Assembly (NCBI GenBank): GCA_021777755.1
Contig: JAJYDE010000024.1
Span: forward strand, 1-54,364
Length of the DNA stretch: 54,364 nt
Source: Deltaproteobacteria bacterium
GTDB lineage: Bacteria > Desulfobacterota > Syntrophobacteria > Syntrophobacterales > Syntrophobacteraceae
Direction of reading: 5' to 3'
In this document: positions 26,765-35,128 of the stretch, piece after piece
How the letters are laid out: every line of letters begins with the position of its first letter
Numbering within the stretch: the stretch's first letter is position 1
Translations under genes and position numbers: made by a program
The notes under the pieces: generated by a model
What the model was told of the DNA's origin: nothing
What the model saw: the letters and a program-made list of their open reading frames with translations, nothing else
Databases searched by the model: none

Positions 26765-27622
26765 TCAAACCCTCACGTACAGGACCCTTCGTATGCCCGA
26801 ATAGTCCTCGATGAACTCAAATCGGTCCGCCCAAGGCCCCAGGTGGGCGGCTTGCAGCATTTCCGCCTGTCCCAGACCTATCTCCATCAGCAAAGAGCCC
26901 CCGGGCTTCAAATGAGCTTCGAATCCTTGGATAATCCTTTTGATAACCAGAAGCCCGCCGTCCCCGCCCCCTCGCAGGGCGAGCGAGGGCTCATAATTGG
27001 CAATTTCGGGCGCAAGGTCAAGAAATTCCGCATCGGAAACATAGGGGGGATTTGTAACTATGATGTCGAAAAGCCCTCGGGCCTCGAAAGCCTCGAAGAG
27101 ATCCGCGGCGACAAAGGAAATCCGGCCCTCGACCCCGTTATTGGCGGCGTTCCTGCGGGCAAGCTCGATTGCGGGCAAGGATCTATCGGCCGCCACGACC
27201 CGTATGCTTTCGCGTTCATGGGCAAGGGCCACCGCAATGGCTCCGGACCCCGTACCAAGGTCCAAAACGAGGGCGGGTTTATCTCCGGCAAGCTCAAGGG
27301 CCTTTTCAACGATCACCTCGGTTTCGGGCCGCGGGATAAGAACCGCCGGCCCCACCTCGAAGTCCAGCGACCAGAACTCCTGCTTGCAGGTAATGTACTG
27401 GGTGGGCTCGCAACCGCCCCTTCTGCGAATGAAACTCCGGTACCGGGCCAGTTCCTCGCCAGACAGGGGCCTATCGAAATTGAGATAGAGCCCGACCCGC
27501 TCCAACCCCAGAACGTGAGACAGAAGCACTTCCGCATCCGCTCTCGGCTGCAAGCACCCCTTGCTCTTCAAATACCCGGTCGTCCACTGGATGACCCTGA
27601 GGACCGTCCATTGCTCCTCCAT
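26765..27622 (-). CDS. prmC: Peptide chain release factor N5-glutamine methyltransferase
   Basis: Methylates the GGQ glutamine of release factors RF1/RF2. The protein has the N-terminal helical domain ([27 protein letters not shown]), then the SAM fold with [43 protein letters not shown] and the catalytic NPPY motif in [12 protein letters not shown] choose ATG 27620-27622 ([10 protein letters not shown]), giving 285 residues; a longer frame to 27727 would overlap the GGDEF gene and lacks family similarity. Upstream of murA in the same run. Confidence 0.95.
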   Translation of the reverse strand: MEEQWTVLRVIQWTTGYLKSKGCLQPRADAEVLLSHVLGLERVGLYLNFDRPLSGEELARYRSFIRRRGGCEPTQYITCKQEFWSLDFEVGPAVLIPRPETEVIVEKALELAGDKPALVLDLGTGSGAIAVALAHERESIRVVAADRSLPAIELARRNAANNGVEGRISFVAADLFEAFEARGLFDIIVTNPPYVSDAEFLDLAPEIANYEPSLALRGGGDGGLLVIKRIIQGFEAHLKPGGSLLMEIGLGQAEMLQAAHLGPWADRFEFIEDYSGIRRVLYVRV

Positions 27623-27639
27623 TACCGCAACACCCACCT

Positions 27640-28323
27640 TCAATTTTCTTCGGAGGAAAATAGTGCGCTCTTTTCCTCGCTCGAGACTTCCTCGGCCACC
27701 GCCACGGGTAGCGACTGCTCGGCGCATACGCGGTCCCGGCCAGTGTTTTTGGCCTGGTACAAAAGCCGGTCGGCCCTGTCTATAAATGAACTGAGAGTCT
27801 CCTCGTCGGTGTGCTTGAAGACCGCAACACCAAAACTTGCGCTGATGTCCAATTTTTTATCACCAAACACCACGGGACTGGTGCGCACGATTTTATGCAG
27901 CCGGTTCGCGATGCCAACCGCCTGCCGGATCGAGGCATTGGGCAAAATAAGAGCAAATTCCTCACCGCCGTATCGACAGGCAATATCTATGACGCGCAAA
28001 TGCTCCTTGAGCAGTTTCCCCATGGAGGAAAGGACCGCGTTTCCGCCTTCATGTCCATAGCGGGTGTTGAAGTCCTTGAAATGATCCAGGTCCAACATGA
28101 TGAACCCGGTCGGCAGTTTGGTGCGCCTGGTCCTTTCCATCTCCATTTCAAGAGATCTTTGCATATACCGGTAGTTAAAGAGGCCGGTAAGCGCGTCCCC
28201 CCAGGACAGCTCCTCAAGCTTGCGGCAGCGCTCGTGCAAAAGTTCGATTTCCACTATCAGCGGGCAATGTTCAACCCGGCATCCCTGCGCCGCGCACGCC
28301 CCTTTGAGGTCGAGTTTGCTCAA
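27640..28323 (-). CDS. GGDEF-domain diguanylate cyclase
   Basis: Makes cyclic di-GMP from GTP. From the TTG start at 28321-28323, preceded by GGGAGG, the protein is 227 residues. It has the active-site motif GGEEF (residues 119-123) and an intact inhibitory I-site RVID (110-113) at the right five-residue distance, plus DALTGLFNYRYM and LDLDHFKDFNTRYGHEGG. The short N-terminus has an odd cysteine series (C-x4-C-x4-C: ACAAQGCRVEHC) that could bind metal or sense redox. No other sensor or membrane segment is present. It lies between the U32 peptidase and prmC genes. Confidence 0.93.
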   Translation of the reverse strand: MSKLDLKGACAAQGCRVEHCPLIVEIELLHERCRKLEELSWGDALTGLFNYRYMQRSLEMEMERTRRTKLPTGFIMLDLDHFKDFNTRYGHEGGNAVLSSMGKLLKEHLRVIDIACRYGGEEFALILPNASIRQAVGIANRLHKIVRTSPVVFGDKKLDISASFGVAVFKHTDEETLSSFIDRADRLLYQAKNTGRDRVCAEQSLPVAVAEEVSSEEKSALFSSEEN

Positions 28324-28358
28324 ATGCGCCTCCCGCAAAATGAAGTGCTCACGTCAAT

Positions 28359-29687
28359 TTACATCATTGCCCGGCCAAGCTCAAGGGACTCCTCGCCCCT
28401 CGCGGCGCCCCCGGTTGATACCCTCACCGCCTGAAAGGCGAAGACCGCGAAATCCACGCAAAACCGTATGAGCATGTTCGGCTGGGCCATTGTAAGGCCA
28501 TTGCCATTGAGATCCTCGAAGGCCCCGAGCACATGAAAGGAACTGGACCCGTCGGGATTTAAAAACTCCAGTTCCTGGCCTGAGAGAAGCCTGGACCTCG
28601 CCTCGAAAAAAATTTTTTCTCCCGGCCGATATCCCACCTGTTGGTCCCCCGTCCCCGGACGCACAAGCCCCCCAAGCGTATGAGTTTGGATATAGGAGAT
28701 TCGGGTTTCCACATCGGGCTTTCGGTCGGTGTCCCCGGCAAAAAGGCCGCCTTTAGTGTAAGGACGATGGCTGATTTTTTCCAAATCATCCACCCAGGCT
28801 GGTTCGACCGTATATCGCCCCCGCTCGCAGCGGTCAATCGCCTGCCTGTAGGCCCGCGTTACGCTCGCCACGTAGAGTGCCCCTTTCATGCGTCCTTCGA
28901 TCTTGAGCGAATCGATCCCCAGGCCGACAAGGGCTCCGATCTCCTCCAACAGGCACAGGTCTTTGGAATTGAGAATATAGGCGCCCCGTGAATCCTGCTC
29001 CACCTGGAAATATTCTCCGGGCCGTTTTTCTTCCACCAGGGTCCAGGACCATCGACACGGCTGGGTGCAAAATCCGCTGTTGGCGCTCCGGGCAACCGAA
29101 GAAGACCCGGCAGGGTTTAAGAAGGCGCTCATCAGGCAGCGGCCCGAATAGGACATGCACATCGCCCCGTGAACGAATATTTCGATTTCGGCCTCCGTTG
29201 CCTCGACGATCTCCGCGATTTCGGAAAGACTCAATTCGCGAGCCGGGTTTATCCTCCGCACCCCCTGCTCCTGCCAGAAACGCACGCTCAAAGCATTGGT
29301 CGTATTCGCCTGGGTGCTAAGGTGCACGGCAACACCGGGGGCGTACTTTCGGGCAAGCATCAAAACACCCGGATCCGAGATTATGAGCGCGTCAATTCGA
29401 ATGGCCTGAAGATACTCCAGAAAGGAGGGCATTTTGGCAAGGTCGCTCCCGCGCGCAAAAATATTTGCGGTCACGTAGATTTTCTTGCCCAAACCGTGGG
29501 CCATACGACTTGCCGCCGCCAGCTGGTCCCTGTCGAGATTATGGGCAAACCCGCGCAGTCCGAAGTCTTTGCCTGAAGTGTAGACGGCATCCGCGCCGTA
29601 GAGGAAGGCCATCCTCAACTTCTCCAGGCTTCCCCCCGGGGAAAGCAGTTCGGGCTTCACGGCTTTTTTTCGAGTAGATCGCTCCAT
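28359..29687 (-). CDS. Peptidase U32 family protein (TrhP/RlhA-like)
   Basis: U32-family protein; characterised members (TrhP/YegQ, RlhA/YdcP) hydroxylate tRNA or 23S rRNA with prephenate-linked chemistry rather than act as proteases, whereas others are called collagenase-like. The 442-residue protein has PELLSPGGSLEKLRMAFLYGADAVY at the N-terminus and the cysteine-rich signature EIFVHGAMCMSYSGRCLMS with downstream CTQPCRW, consistent with a four-cysteine cluster. It also has DLCLLEEIGALVGLGIDSLKIEGR. It heads the leftward run U32-GGDEF-prmC-murA. Confidence 0.9.
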   Translation of the reverse strand: MERSTRKKAVKPELLSPGGSLEKLRMAFLYGADAVYTSGKDFGLRGFAHNLDRDQLAAASRMAHGLGKKIYVTANIFARGSDLAKMPSFLEYLQAIRIDALIISDPGVLMLARKYAPGVAVHLSTQANTTNALSVRFWQEQGVRRINPARELSLSEIAEIVEATEAEIEIFVHGAMCMSYSGRCLMSAFLNPAGSSSVARSANSGFCTQPCRWSWTLVEEKRPGEYFQVEQDSRGAYILNSKDLCLLEEIGALVGLGIDSLKIEGRMKGALYVASVTRAYRQAIDRCERGRYTVEPAWVDDLEKISHRPYTKGGLFAGDTDRKPDVETRISYIQTHTLGGLVRPGTGDQQVGYRPGEKIFFEARSRLLSGQELEFLNPDGSSSFHVLGAFEDLNGNGLTMAQPNMLIRFCVDFAVFAFQAVRVSTGGAARGEESLELGRAMM

Positions 29688-29844
29688 TTTCGCCTAATCT
29701 CACATGCCTTGGTGGAAACAGGTTTTTTTGTTTTATTCTAAACGGATCGCGGGGATTTGACAAACGGTGCGTGGCAAACCGCGGGGAGCAAACCTCAAAG
29801 AGCCCATTTAATACCCGAGGCGGCGCTAAGAGCCGGACGCATGT

Positions 29845-29893
29845 TATAATTGTTCGATGTTTGCCAATATTGATGGGCAGCAGGCCGGCTGCC
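29845..29893 (+). promoter_or_regulatory. Possible dprA promoter (-10) and leader hairpin
   Basis: An extended -10 TGTTATAAT ends at 29850 upstream of dprA; the -35 is weak. A perfect 6-bp hairpin GGCAGC/GCTGCC (29876-29893) follows in the leader, 28 bp before the start codon. Consensus match only. Confidence 0.3.
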
Positions 29894-29920
29894 GTTGTAT
29901 AGTGAAGACTCGGGGGGGCC

Positions 29921-31153
29921 TTGAGCTTCACCCCGCGGGAGGAAAAAATCGAAAAGAAGCAGACCGGTTCGGGTGGCTCGCGCCCGGATCATGAAAAAAT
30001 TGCCTGGCTTGGCCTCAAGCTGGTCCCGGGTCTTGGCAACAGGACCATCCTGCGTCTGGTGGAGCTTTTCGGCTCGGCCGAAAAGGTGCTCGCCGCCGGG
30101 TTCGAGCAATTGAGCCTGAGCGGTTCCCTCCGGGATAAGGCCCTTGGCGCCCTTGCCGCAAAGCAGTTCGCAAGGGACCCGGAAGCCGAGTGGAAATATC
30201 TTGAAAAAAATGGACTCCGGATGGTCTGTCTAGGCGATGAGGACTATCCCGCAAACCTGGCGCAAATTCCCGATCCGCCGGCGGTCTTGTTCGTCTCGGG
30301 AGATCTTTTGCCCCGCGACCTGGCCTCCATTGCCGTGGTGGGTTCGCGCTACGCTTCCCCGGCGGGAATCCTGTTTGCCGAAAATTTGAGTCGCGATCTG
30401 GCCTCCTGCGGCCTTACGGTTGTAAGCGGCTTCGCGCTGGGCATCGATTCGGCCGCCCATCGCGGAGCCCTCAAGGCCCGGGGCAGGACCCTGGCCGTTT
30501 TGGGCTGCGGGCTCGACGTAAACTACCCTTCGGCCAACGCGGATCTGCGCGGGGACATAGCACGGACCGGGGCTTTGCTTACTGAATTCATCGCCGCCTC
30601 GCCACCGTCAGCGGGCAATTTTCCGGCTCGAAACCGCATCATCAGCGGCCTTTCGCTGGGCGTGACGGTAGTCGAGGCAGCCGAAAGGAGCGGTTCACTC
30701 ATAACCGCTCGCATGGCCCTTGAGCAGGGCCGGGAAGTTTTCGCCGTGCCAGGGATGGCCATGAGCGCTCGCAGCAAGGGTACGCACCGGCTTATCCGTC
30801 AGGGGGCCAAACTGGTGGAAAGCGCGGAGGATATCCTGGAAGAAATCCGGCCGCTTCTTCGCTCAACGCGCTTGCCGGCACCGCGGGGGCTCTGCGCCTC
30901 CGCCGATACCGGCAGTCAAGGCATCGGGGCGCTCGCGGGAAAAACCGAAAGCGAGAGTTCTGTGTCGGAGAAACCCCGCGGAGCGGGCGAGACCAACATT
31001 TTAAAGATCCTCGACGCAGTCCCGATGCATATCGATGAAATCGCTTCACTGGCTGCGATGCCCGTCCAGAGCGCCGCCGCCGTTCTTCTCGAACTGGAAC
31101 TGAAGGGGCTGGTTTCCTCGTTGCCTGGCAAATATTTTCTTGCCCGGCTGTAA
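29921..31153 (+). CDS. dprA: DNA-processing protein DprA
   Basis: Loads RecA on single-stranded DNA during natural transformation. The 410-residue protein has an N-terminal SAM/HhH-like region (LVPGLGNRTILRLVELFGSAEKVL), the extended Rossmann core (VVGSRYASPAGILFAENL, VVSGFALGIDSAAHRGAL, RNRIISGLSLGVTVVEA, GREVFAVPG) and a winged-helix-like C-terminus (KILDAVPMHIDEIASLAAM). The start is probably TTG 29921 behind a G-rich sequence. With ComM at the right edge and prepilin peptidase in between, competence-related functions recur in the window, though not as one operon. Confidence 0.95.
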   Translation: MSFTPREEKIEKKQTGSGGSRPDHEKIAWLGLKLVPGLGNRTILRLVELFGSAEKVLAAGFEQLSLSGSLRDKALGALAAKQFARDPEAEWKYLEKNGLRMVCLGDEDYPANLAQIPDPPAVLFVSGDLLPRDLASIAVVGSRYASPAGILFAENLSRDLASCGLTVVSGFALGIDSAAHRGALKARGRTLAVLGCGLDVNYPSANADLRGDIARTGALLTEFIAASPPSAGNFPARNRIISGLSLGVTVVEAAERSGSLITARMALEQGREVFAVPGMAMSARSKGTHRLIRQGAKLVESAEDILEEIRPLLRSTRLPAPRGLCASADTGSQGIGALAGKTESESSVSEKPRGAGETNILKILDAVPMHIDEIASLAAMPVQSAAAVLLELELKGLVSSLPGKYFLARL

Positions 31154-31189
31154 TTGAGATTTGATTCAACAAGCGGGAAGGACACGATC

Positions 31190-31588
31190 ATGACGCAGGG
31201 TAAGGTCCGAATTTTAATGGCCAAACTGGGGGAGGGGTATGAGCCGGCCATCATGAAACTTGGCGGCGCCTTCAGCGAGGCCGGTTTTGAAGTCATCTAC
31301 ACAACCATTCAGGACCCGCAAACAATTGTCACCGCGGCCCTTCAAGAATCGGCCGATCATATAGGAATTACAATTCTTCCCGGAGCGGACATTGCCGATT
31401 TTTCCAAAATCTTCGAGTTGCTCGCCAAAGAGGAGCTTTCGCAAATCAAGGTGACGGCGGGTGGTTTTCTCGAAGATGAAGACATTCCCAAAATCAAGGA
31501 AATGGGCGTGGTCGAATTTTTCCCCAAAGGCACCTCTTACGCCGAACTCATTGAATGGAGCAGGCGCCATATCAAACGGGCGTATTGA
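31190..31588 (+). CDS. Stand-alone cobalamin-binding-like domain protein
   Basis: A 132-residue protein matching the C-terminal B12-binding domain of methylmalonyl-CoA-type mutases along its length: KVRILMAKLGEG, EAGFEVIYTTIQDPQTIV, ADHIGITILPGADIADF, VTAGGFLEDEDIPKIKEMGV, FFPKGTSYAELIEW. The cobalt-ligating D-x-H-x-x-G motif that normally follows strand 1 is absent; the loop reads KLGEGYEPAIMK. Thus it should not bind cobalamin in the His-on mode and may be a relic, a regulator or a subunit binding another ligand. ATG 31190 follows GGAAGGA. It lies 36 bp after dprA. Confidence 0.85.
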   Translation: MTQGKVRILMAKLGEGYEPAIMKLGGAFSEAGFEVIYTTIQDPQTIVTAALQESADHIGITILPGADIADFSKIFELLAKEELSQIKVTAGGFLEDEDIPKIKEMGVVEFFPKGTSYAELIEWSRRHIKRAY

Positions 31589-31621
31589 GCGCCGGGGGCG
31601 CACGGCCTCCGGCCTCAAATC

Positions 31622-32074
31622 TCATGTTCTTGCCTTCCCGGTGATCTGTTCGATGACCACCCGTATGCACAAAAGGTCGGGAAGTTTTTTGAGCGCCAAT
31701 TCCCTTCCTTTTTCCCTGTATTCCGGGGAGTACTTATCTACCAGCGCGAGAAGGAGTGCGAGCTTTTCTTCGCCCTCCACCACATTGGCCCGGCCAAAAA
31801 CGATAACACTCTCATAATCGGTTGAAAATTGGTCGGGTAAAACAGTCGCTTTGCCGACGACACAAAACGAAACCCTGTTGTCCCTTCGGACACGGTCCAG
31901 TTTTTCGCCCTCCGGGGCGCAATGAAAAACGATGCTGTCGCCGGTGTAAACGTAGTTTAGCGCAACCCCGTAGGGGAATCGGTCCTCACCGTTCATGGAC
32001 AAAACCCCCCAAATGCCTTCCGCGAGAATCTTGTCCATTCGGGCGCGATCGATGGCTCTTTCTCTGCGTCTCAT
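31622..32074 (-). CDS. PNPOx-like flavin-binding protein (NimA type)
   Basis: Member of the pyridoxamine 5'-phosphate oxidase-like split-barrel superfamily, probably FMN or heme/F420-type cofactor binding; related proteins include NimA. The 150-residue product reads RRRERAIDRARMDKILAEGIWGVLSMNGEDRFPYGVALNYVY, IVFHCAPEGEKLDRVRRDNRVSFCVVG and YESVIVFGRANVVEG. ATG 32072-32074 follows a G-rich stretch (GGGGGGCGGG). Substrate unknown. It lies convergent with the B12-like gene and downstream of a DksA-like gene. Confidence 0.85.
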   Translation of the reverse strand: MRRRERAIDRARMDKILAEGIWGVLSMNGEDRFPYGVALNYVYTGDSIVFHCAPEGEKLDRVRRDNRVSFCVVGKATVLPDQFSTDYESVIVFGRANVVEGEEKLALLLALVDKYSPEYREKGRELALKKLPDLLCIRVVIEQITGKART

Positions 32075-32154
32075 TTCCCGCCCCCCGCCTGCAATCAAGG
32101 ATTGCCATCCGCCTTGGCAGGGACATCGCCCGCCTCGAAAAGCAACCGGAACCC

Positions 32155-32421
32155 TCACTTCAGTTGGCTGTCCTTGCTGCCTCGCCGATTAAAAAATTCA
32201 ACTGGCCGTTGCCTCTTTTCCCGTTCCGCCTGGCATCTCACACAGCATCGCACTCCGGGCATTGCTCTGCGACGTCCCTGGGGAATTTCGGCCTCGCATT
32301 CCTCGCAACGGGTTAAACTCTCGCCGTCGGGCAGCCTGCTTTTTGCCAACTGGACGGCGGATTCCACAGTGGCATCCATTTGTTCCCGCACCGCATCATC
32401 GCTTGACCAGCCAACCGCCAT
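32155..32421 (-). CDS. DksA/TraR-type zinc-finger protein
   Basis: An 88-residue short TraR-like member of the DksA family, which binds the RNA polymerase secondary channel and alters promoter choice. The four-cysteine finger reads CEECEAEIP then GVRCCVRCQ, with RRRAMPG between, the family's typical spacing. The N-terminal coiled coil is short (DDAVREQMDATVESAVQLAKSRL), so it resembles the phage/plasmid TraR size class rather than full DksA (about 150 residues). Confidence 0.88.
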   Translation of the reverse strand: MAVGWSSDDAVREQMDATVESAVQLAKSRLPDGESLTRCEECEAEIPQGRRRAMPGVRCCVRCQAEREKRQRPVEFFNRRGSKDSQLK

Positions 32422-32446
32422 GACAGACTCCTTCCAAACCGGGCCA

Positions 32447-33454
32447 TTAAAAATCAGCGTCGAGAACTATGCGGTAACGAGCCTTGCCGGCGTGAAGCCG
32501 AGCGAAGGCCTCGTTTATTTCGCTCATCGGGAAATGCTCGGTCTTTGGAAGAATATCATGGCGCGCGGCAAAGTCCAGCATGGTCGCCATATCGGTTGGC
32601 GAACCGGTGGGTGAACCCGAAATGCTGCGCTGCCCCGTGATAAGGGAGAAGGCCGCGACCGGAATAGGTTCGAGCACCGCGCCCACGACATGAAGACGCC
32701 CCTTGGGGTTGAGTGTGGCTATCATCGCGTCCCAATCGAGTTTCACATTAACCGTGCTGATGAGAAGATCGAAAGAACCGGCAAGATTTCTGATCGCCTC
32801 CGAGTCTTTGCTCGAAAAGACGTGGTTTGCTCCAAAGCTCCGTGCCTCGTCGAACTTGCTTTCGCTCGAAGTAAATGCGGTGACATCGCAACCGAAGGCG
32901 GCCGCAAATTTCACGGCCATGTGGCCCAACCCGCCGATTCCTATGACCCCCACCCGGTCGGTGGGCCGGGCATAAGTGGCCAGGGGCGTAAATACTGTTA
33001 CACCGCCGCAGAGAAGCGGGCCCGCGTTGGCCCGGTCCAGCTTTTCGGGCAGCGGTATTGCCCAAGCCCAGTGCGCGCGAACATGAGAGGCAAACCCGCC
33101 GCTATGACCGATAATCGTTGCTTGCGCCCGGGAACAGAGGTTATGGCTTCCCGACATGCACTGGCGGCAGTGCATGCAGCTTCCCGCGTTCCAGCCAACA
33201 CCCACGCGTTGCCCGACCGCAAGCCCCCTCACCGCGGGGCCGGCGTTCGTGATCCTGCCCACGACCTCATGGCCCAGAACCACCGGGTATCGCGAAATGC
33301 CCCATTCGTTGTTCCAAACGGATAGATCGGAGTGGCACAAACCGCAATTTTCCACGGCAACTTCGACATCCTCGGCCCCGAGAGGACCGAGGTCGGCCGT
33401 TTCGAGCACCAGCGCCTCTTTGGGCGCCTTTGCAACCCATGCTTTGTACTTCAT
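32447..33454 (-). CDS. Zinc-dependent alcohol dehydrogenase (CAD/YahK-like)
   Basis: NADP(H)-linked medium-chain alcohol dehydrogenase/aldehyde reductase. The 335-residue protein has the catalytic zinc ligands in CGLCHSDLSVW and GHEVVGRITN, the structural zinc lobe CMHCRQCMSGSHNLC, and the Rossmann motif GIGGLGHMAVKFAA. The order and length fit the cinnamyl-alcohol-dehydrogenase-like group used for broad aldehyde reduction. It lies 25 bp upstream of the DksA-like gene on the same strand. Confidence 0.92.
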   Translation of the reverse strand: MKYKAWVAKAPKEALVLETADLGPLGAEDVEVAVENCGLCHSDLSVWNNEWGISRYPVVLGHEVVGRITNAGPAVRGLAVGQRVGVGWNAGSCMHCRQCMSGSHNLCSRAQATIIGHSGGFASHVRAHWAWAIPLPEKLDRANAGPLLCGGVTVFTPLATYARPTDRVGVIGIGGLGHMAVKFAAAFGCDVTAFTSSESKFDEARSFGANHVFSSKDSEAIRNLAGSFDLLISTVNVKLDWDAMIATLNPKGRLHVVGAVLEPIPVAAFSLITGQRSISGSPTGSPTDMATMLDFAARHDILPKTEHFPMSEINEAFARLHAGKARYRIVLDADF

Positions 33455-33641
33455 AGGGAGTCTCCTGTTGGTGAGAACGAATTCATTATTATCTTGCCCC
33501 TGGAAACGCCACTAAACCTAATCAGCCTTTAAAGCCCAAGCAACGGCCCCTTGAGGACATAAGGGCTTGCGCGATCAATTCGTGAGCGGTATGGTTAAGA
33601 AAAATTCCATTTTGCACCACGCCACTCGAAGGAGAATTTCC

Positions 33642-34610
33642 ATGGTTGAAATGCTTTTTCCCAACCTGTACCGGATAGAGATTCCGCTTCCCGGAAGCCC
33701 TCTGGGTTGGGTAAATTCCTATATAGTGAAGGACCCTACGAGAAACCTCATCATCGATACGGGTTTGAATCGAAAGGAATGCCTCGACGCCATGCTGGCG
33801 GGTTTGGCCCAAATAGGCATCGACCTTGAAAATTGCGATTTCTATATAACCCACTTGCACGCCGACCACTTCGCCCTTGCCCAGTTGCTCTTCGATGAAA
33901 ACACGAAAGTGTATATGAACGAACCGGACAAGACATACCTGGAGAATTGGTCGAGCTGGGAGCCGATTACCAAATTCTATGCCATGCATGGTTTTCCCGC
34001 CGATGAAATCGATTTGGCGATCAGCAGCCATCCGGCCCAAAAATACGGATCGGATCGACTTCCCGTAATGAGCGGCGTAAAAGAGGGAGACAGCTTCGGC
34101 CGCGGAGGTTTCAACTTCACGGCCGTAGCCACCCCCGGACACACCCCCGGCCATACCTGTCTTTATGAACCCGAGAAAAAGCTTCTCATCTCCGGGGACC
34201 ACATCCTTACGGACATAACGCCCAATATTGGCTGCTGGAGCGATGGAATCAATCCGCTGAAGCTCTATTTGGAAAGCCTGGAAAAGATTTACCGGATGAG
34301 GGTGGATGTTGTGCTTCCCGGACACAGGCGCATTTTAAACGATTGCAGAGGACGGATAGAAGAGTTGCGCCAACATCACATCGAAAGGCTCGATGAAGTG
34401 CTCTCGATTCTTGGAAGCGGCCCCTTAAGCGGCTATGAGACCGCCTCCCGGATGAGTTGGGATATCGACAGCAGTTCCTTCTCCGATTTCCCGGTGCAAC
34501 AAAAATGGTTCGCCACCTCCGAGGCCATCGCTCATTTGCAGTATCTCGAAGAGGAGGAGAAAATCCTCAGGCACGAGCAGGGCGGCCGCAGGCTGTTTTC
34601 ATTGGCATGA
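33642..34610 (+). CDS. MBL-fold hydrolase with C-terminal winged helix
   Basis: Beta-lactamase-fold metal hydrolase with complete zinc motif THLHADHF, then TPGHTPGHTCLY and SGDHILTD. A C-terminal domain from about residue 245 (IEELRQHHIERLDEVLSIL, then IAHLQYLEEEEKI) is helical/winged-helix-like as in LACTB2-type family members. ATG 33642 follows AAGGAG; a longer reading to 33567 adds no conserved sequence. Substrate unknown; thioester or RNA hydrolysis are known in relatives. Confidence 0.9.
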   Translation: MVEMLFPNLYRIEIPLPGSPLGWVNSYIVKDPTRNLIIDTGLNRKECLDAMLAGLAQIGIDLENCDFYITHLHADHFALAQLLFDENTKVYMNEPDKTYLENWSSWEPITKFYAMHGFPADEIDLAISSHPAQKYGSDRLPVMSGVKEGDSFGRGGFNFTAVATPGHTPGHTCLYEPEKKLLISGDHILTDITPNIGCWSDGINPLKLYLESLEKIYRMRVDVVLPGHRRILNDCRGRIEELRQHHIERLDEVLSILGSGPLSGYETASRMSWDIDSSSFSDFPVQQKWFATSEAIAHLQYLEEEEKILRHEQGGRRLFSLA

Positions 34611-35128
34611 ACCGAATGGGAGCGCATCGGCAGGCTCTAAAGAGTTAATTTAAATAGCCCTCCGCATGCCTTCTCAGAAGATAAAGCCGCTCGATGCCCC
34701 TCATGCGGGCGTGGCCGAGCATGCTCGAATACCTGTTTTTCCTCAAGGATCGGCCTCGCCATATTGGATTTGAGCCATGATCCCCCCTTTGGGACTTTGC
34801 TTCTGTTTTATCCGGTAATATCAGTGCTCCAGACAATAATTTTTTGACGAGTTGCCTGTCGCCAAGCCTCCCGGAGAGTGTGCCGAAGGAAATCGCAATG
34901 GATTTTCCATCAAATCTGTGTACCATTGGCCCGGTTTTGGGTATTCTTCGGCGGCAAGGTCGCGGGAGAAGGTGCCCGGCACAGCAGCGGCGCCTCACGA
35001 TTTTGGTTCGAACGTAAACTCGTGGGCTTGTTTCTCGGCCGGGAAAGTATTTTATTCCTGGATTATAATACGCAAAATTCGGGGGCGCCTCGCCCCTTGA
35101 TTTCCAAATACTCAACCGAGGTTGTTTG
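34611..35128. other. Gene-free stretch upstream of topA
   Basis: About 515 bp with no credible coding region; a minus-strand 175-codon frame crosses the topA start and has no recognisable motif. It presumably carries the topA promoter. I see no clear riboswitch, repeat or tRNA here. Confidence 0.45.

Noticed and set aside
33522-34325. 267-codon minus frame opposite the MBL hydrolase
   Set aside because: Overlaps a gene with complete zinc motifs; no features of its own.
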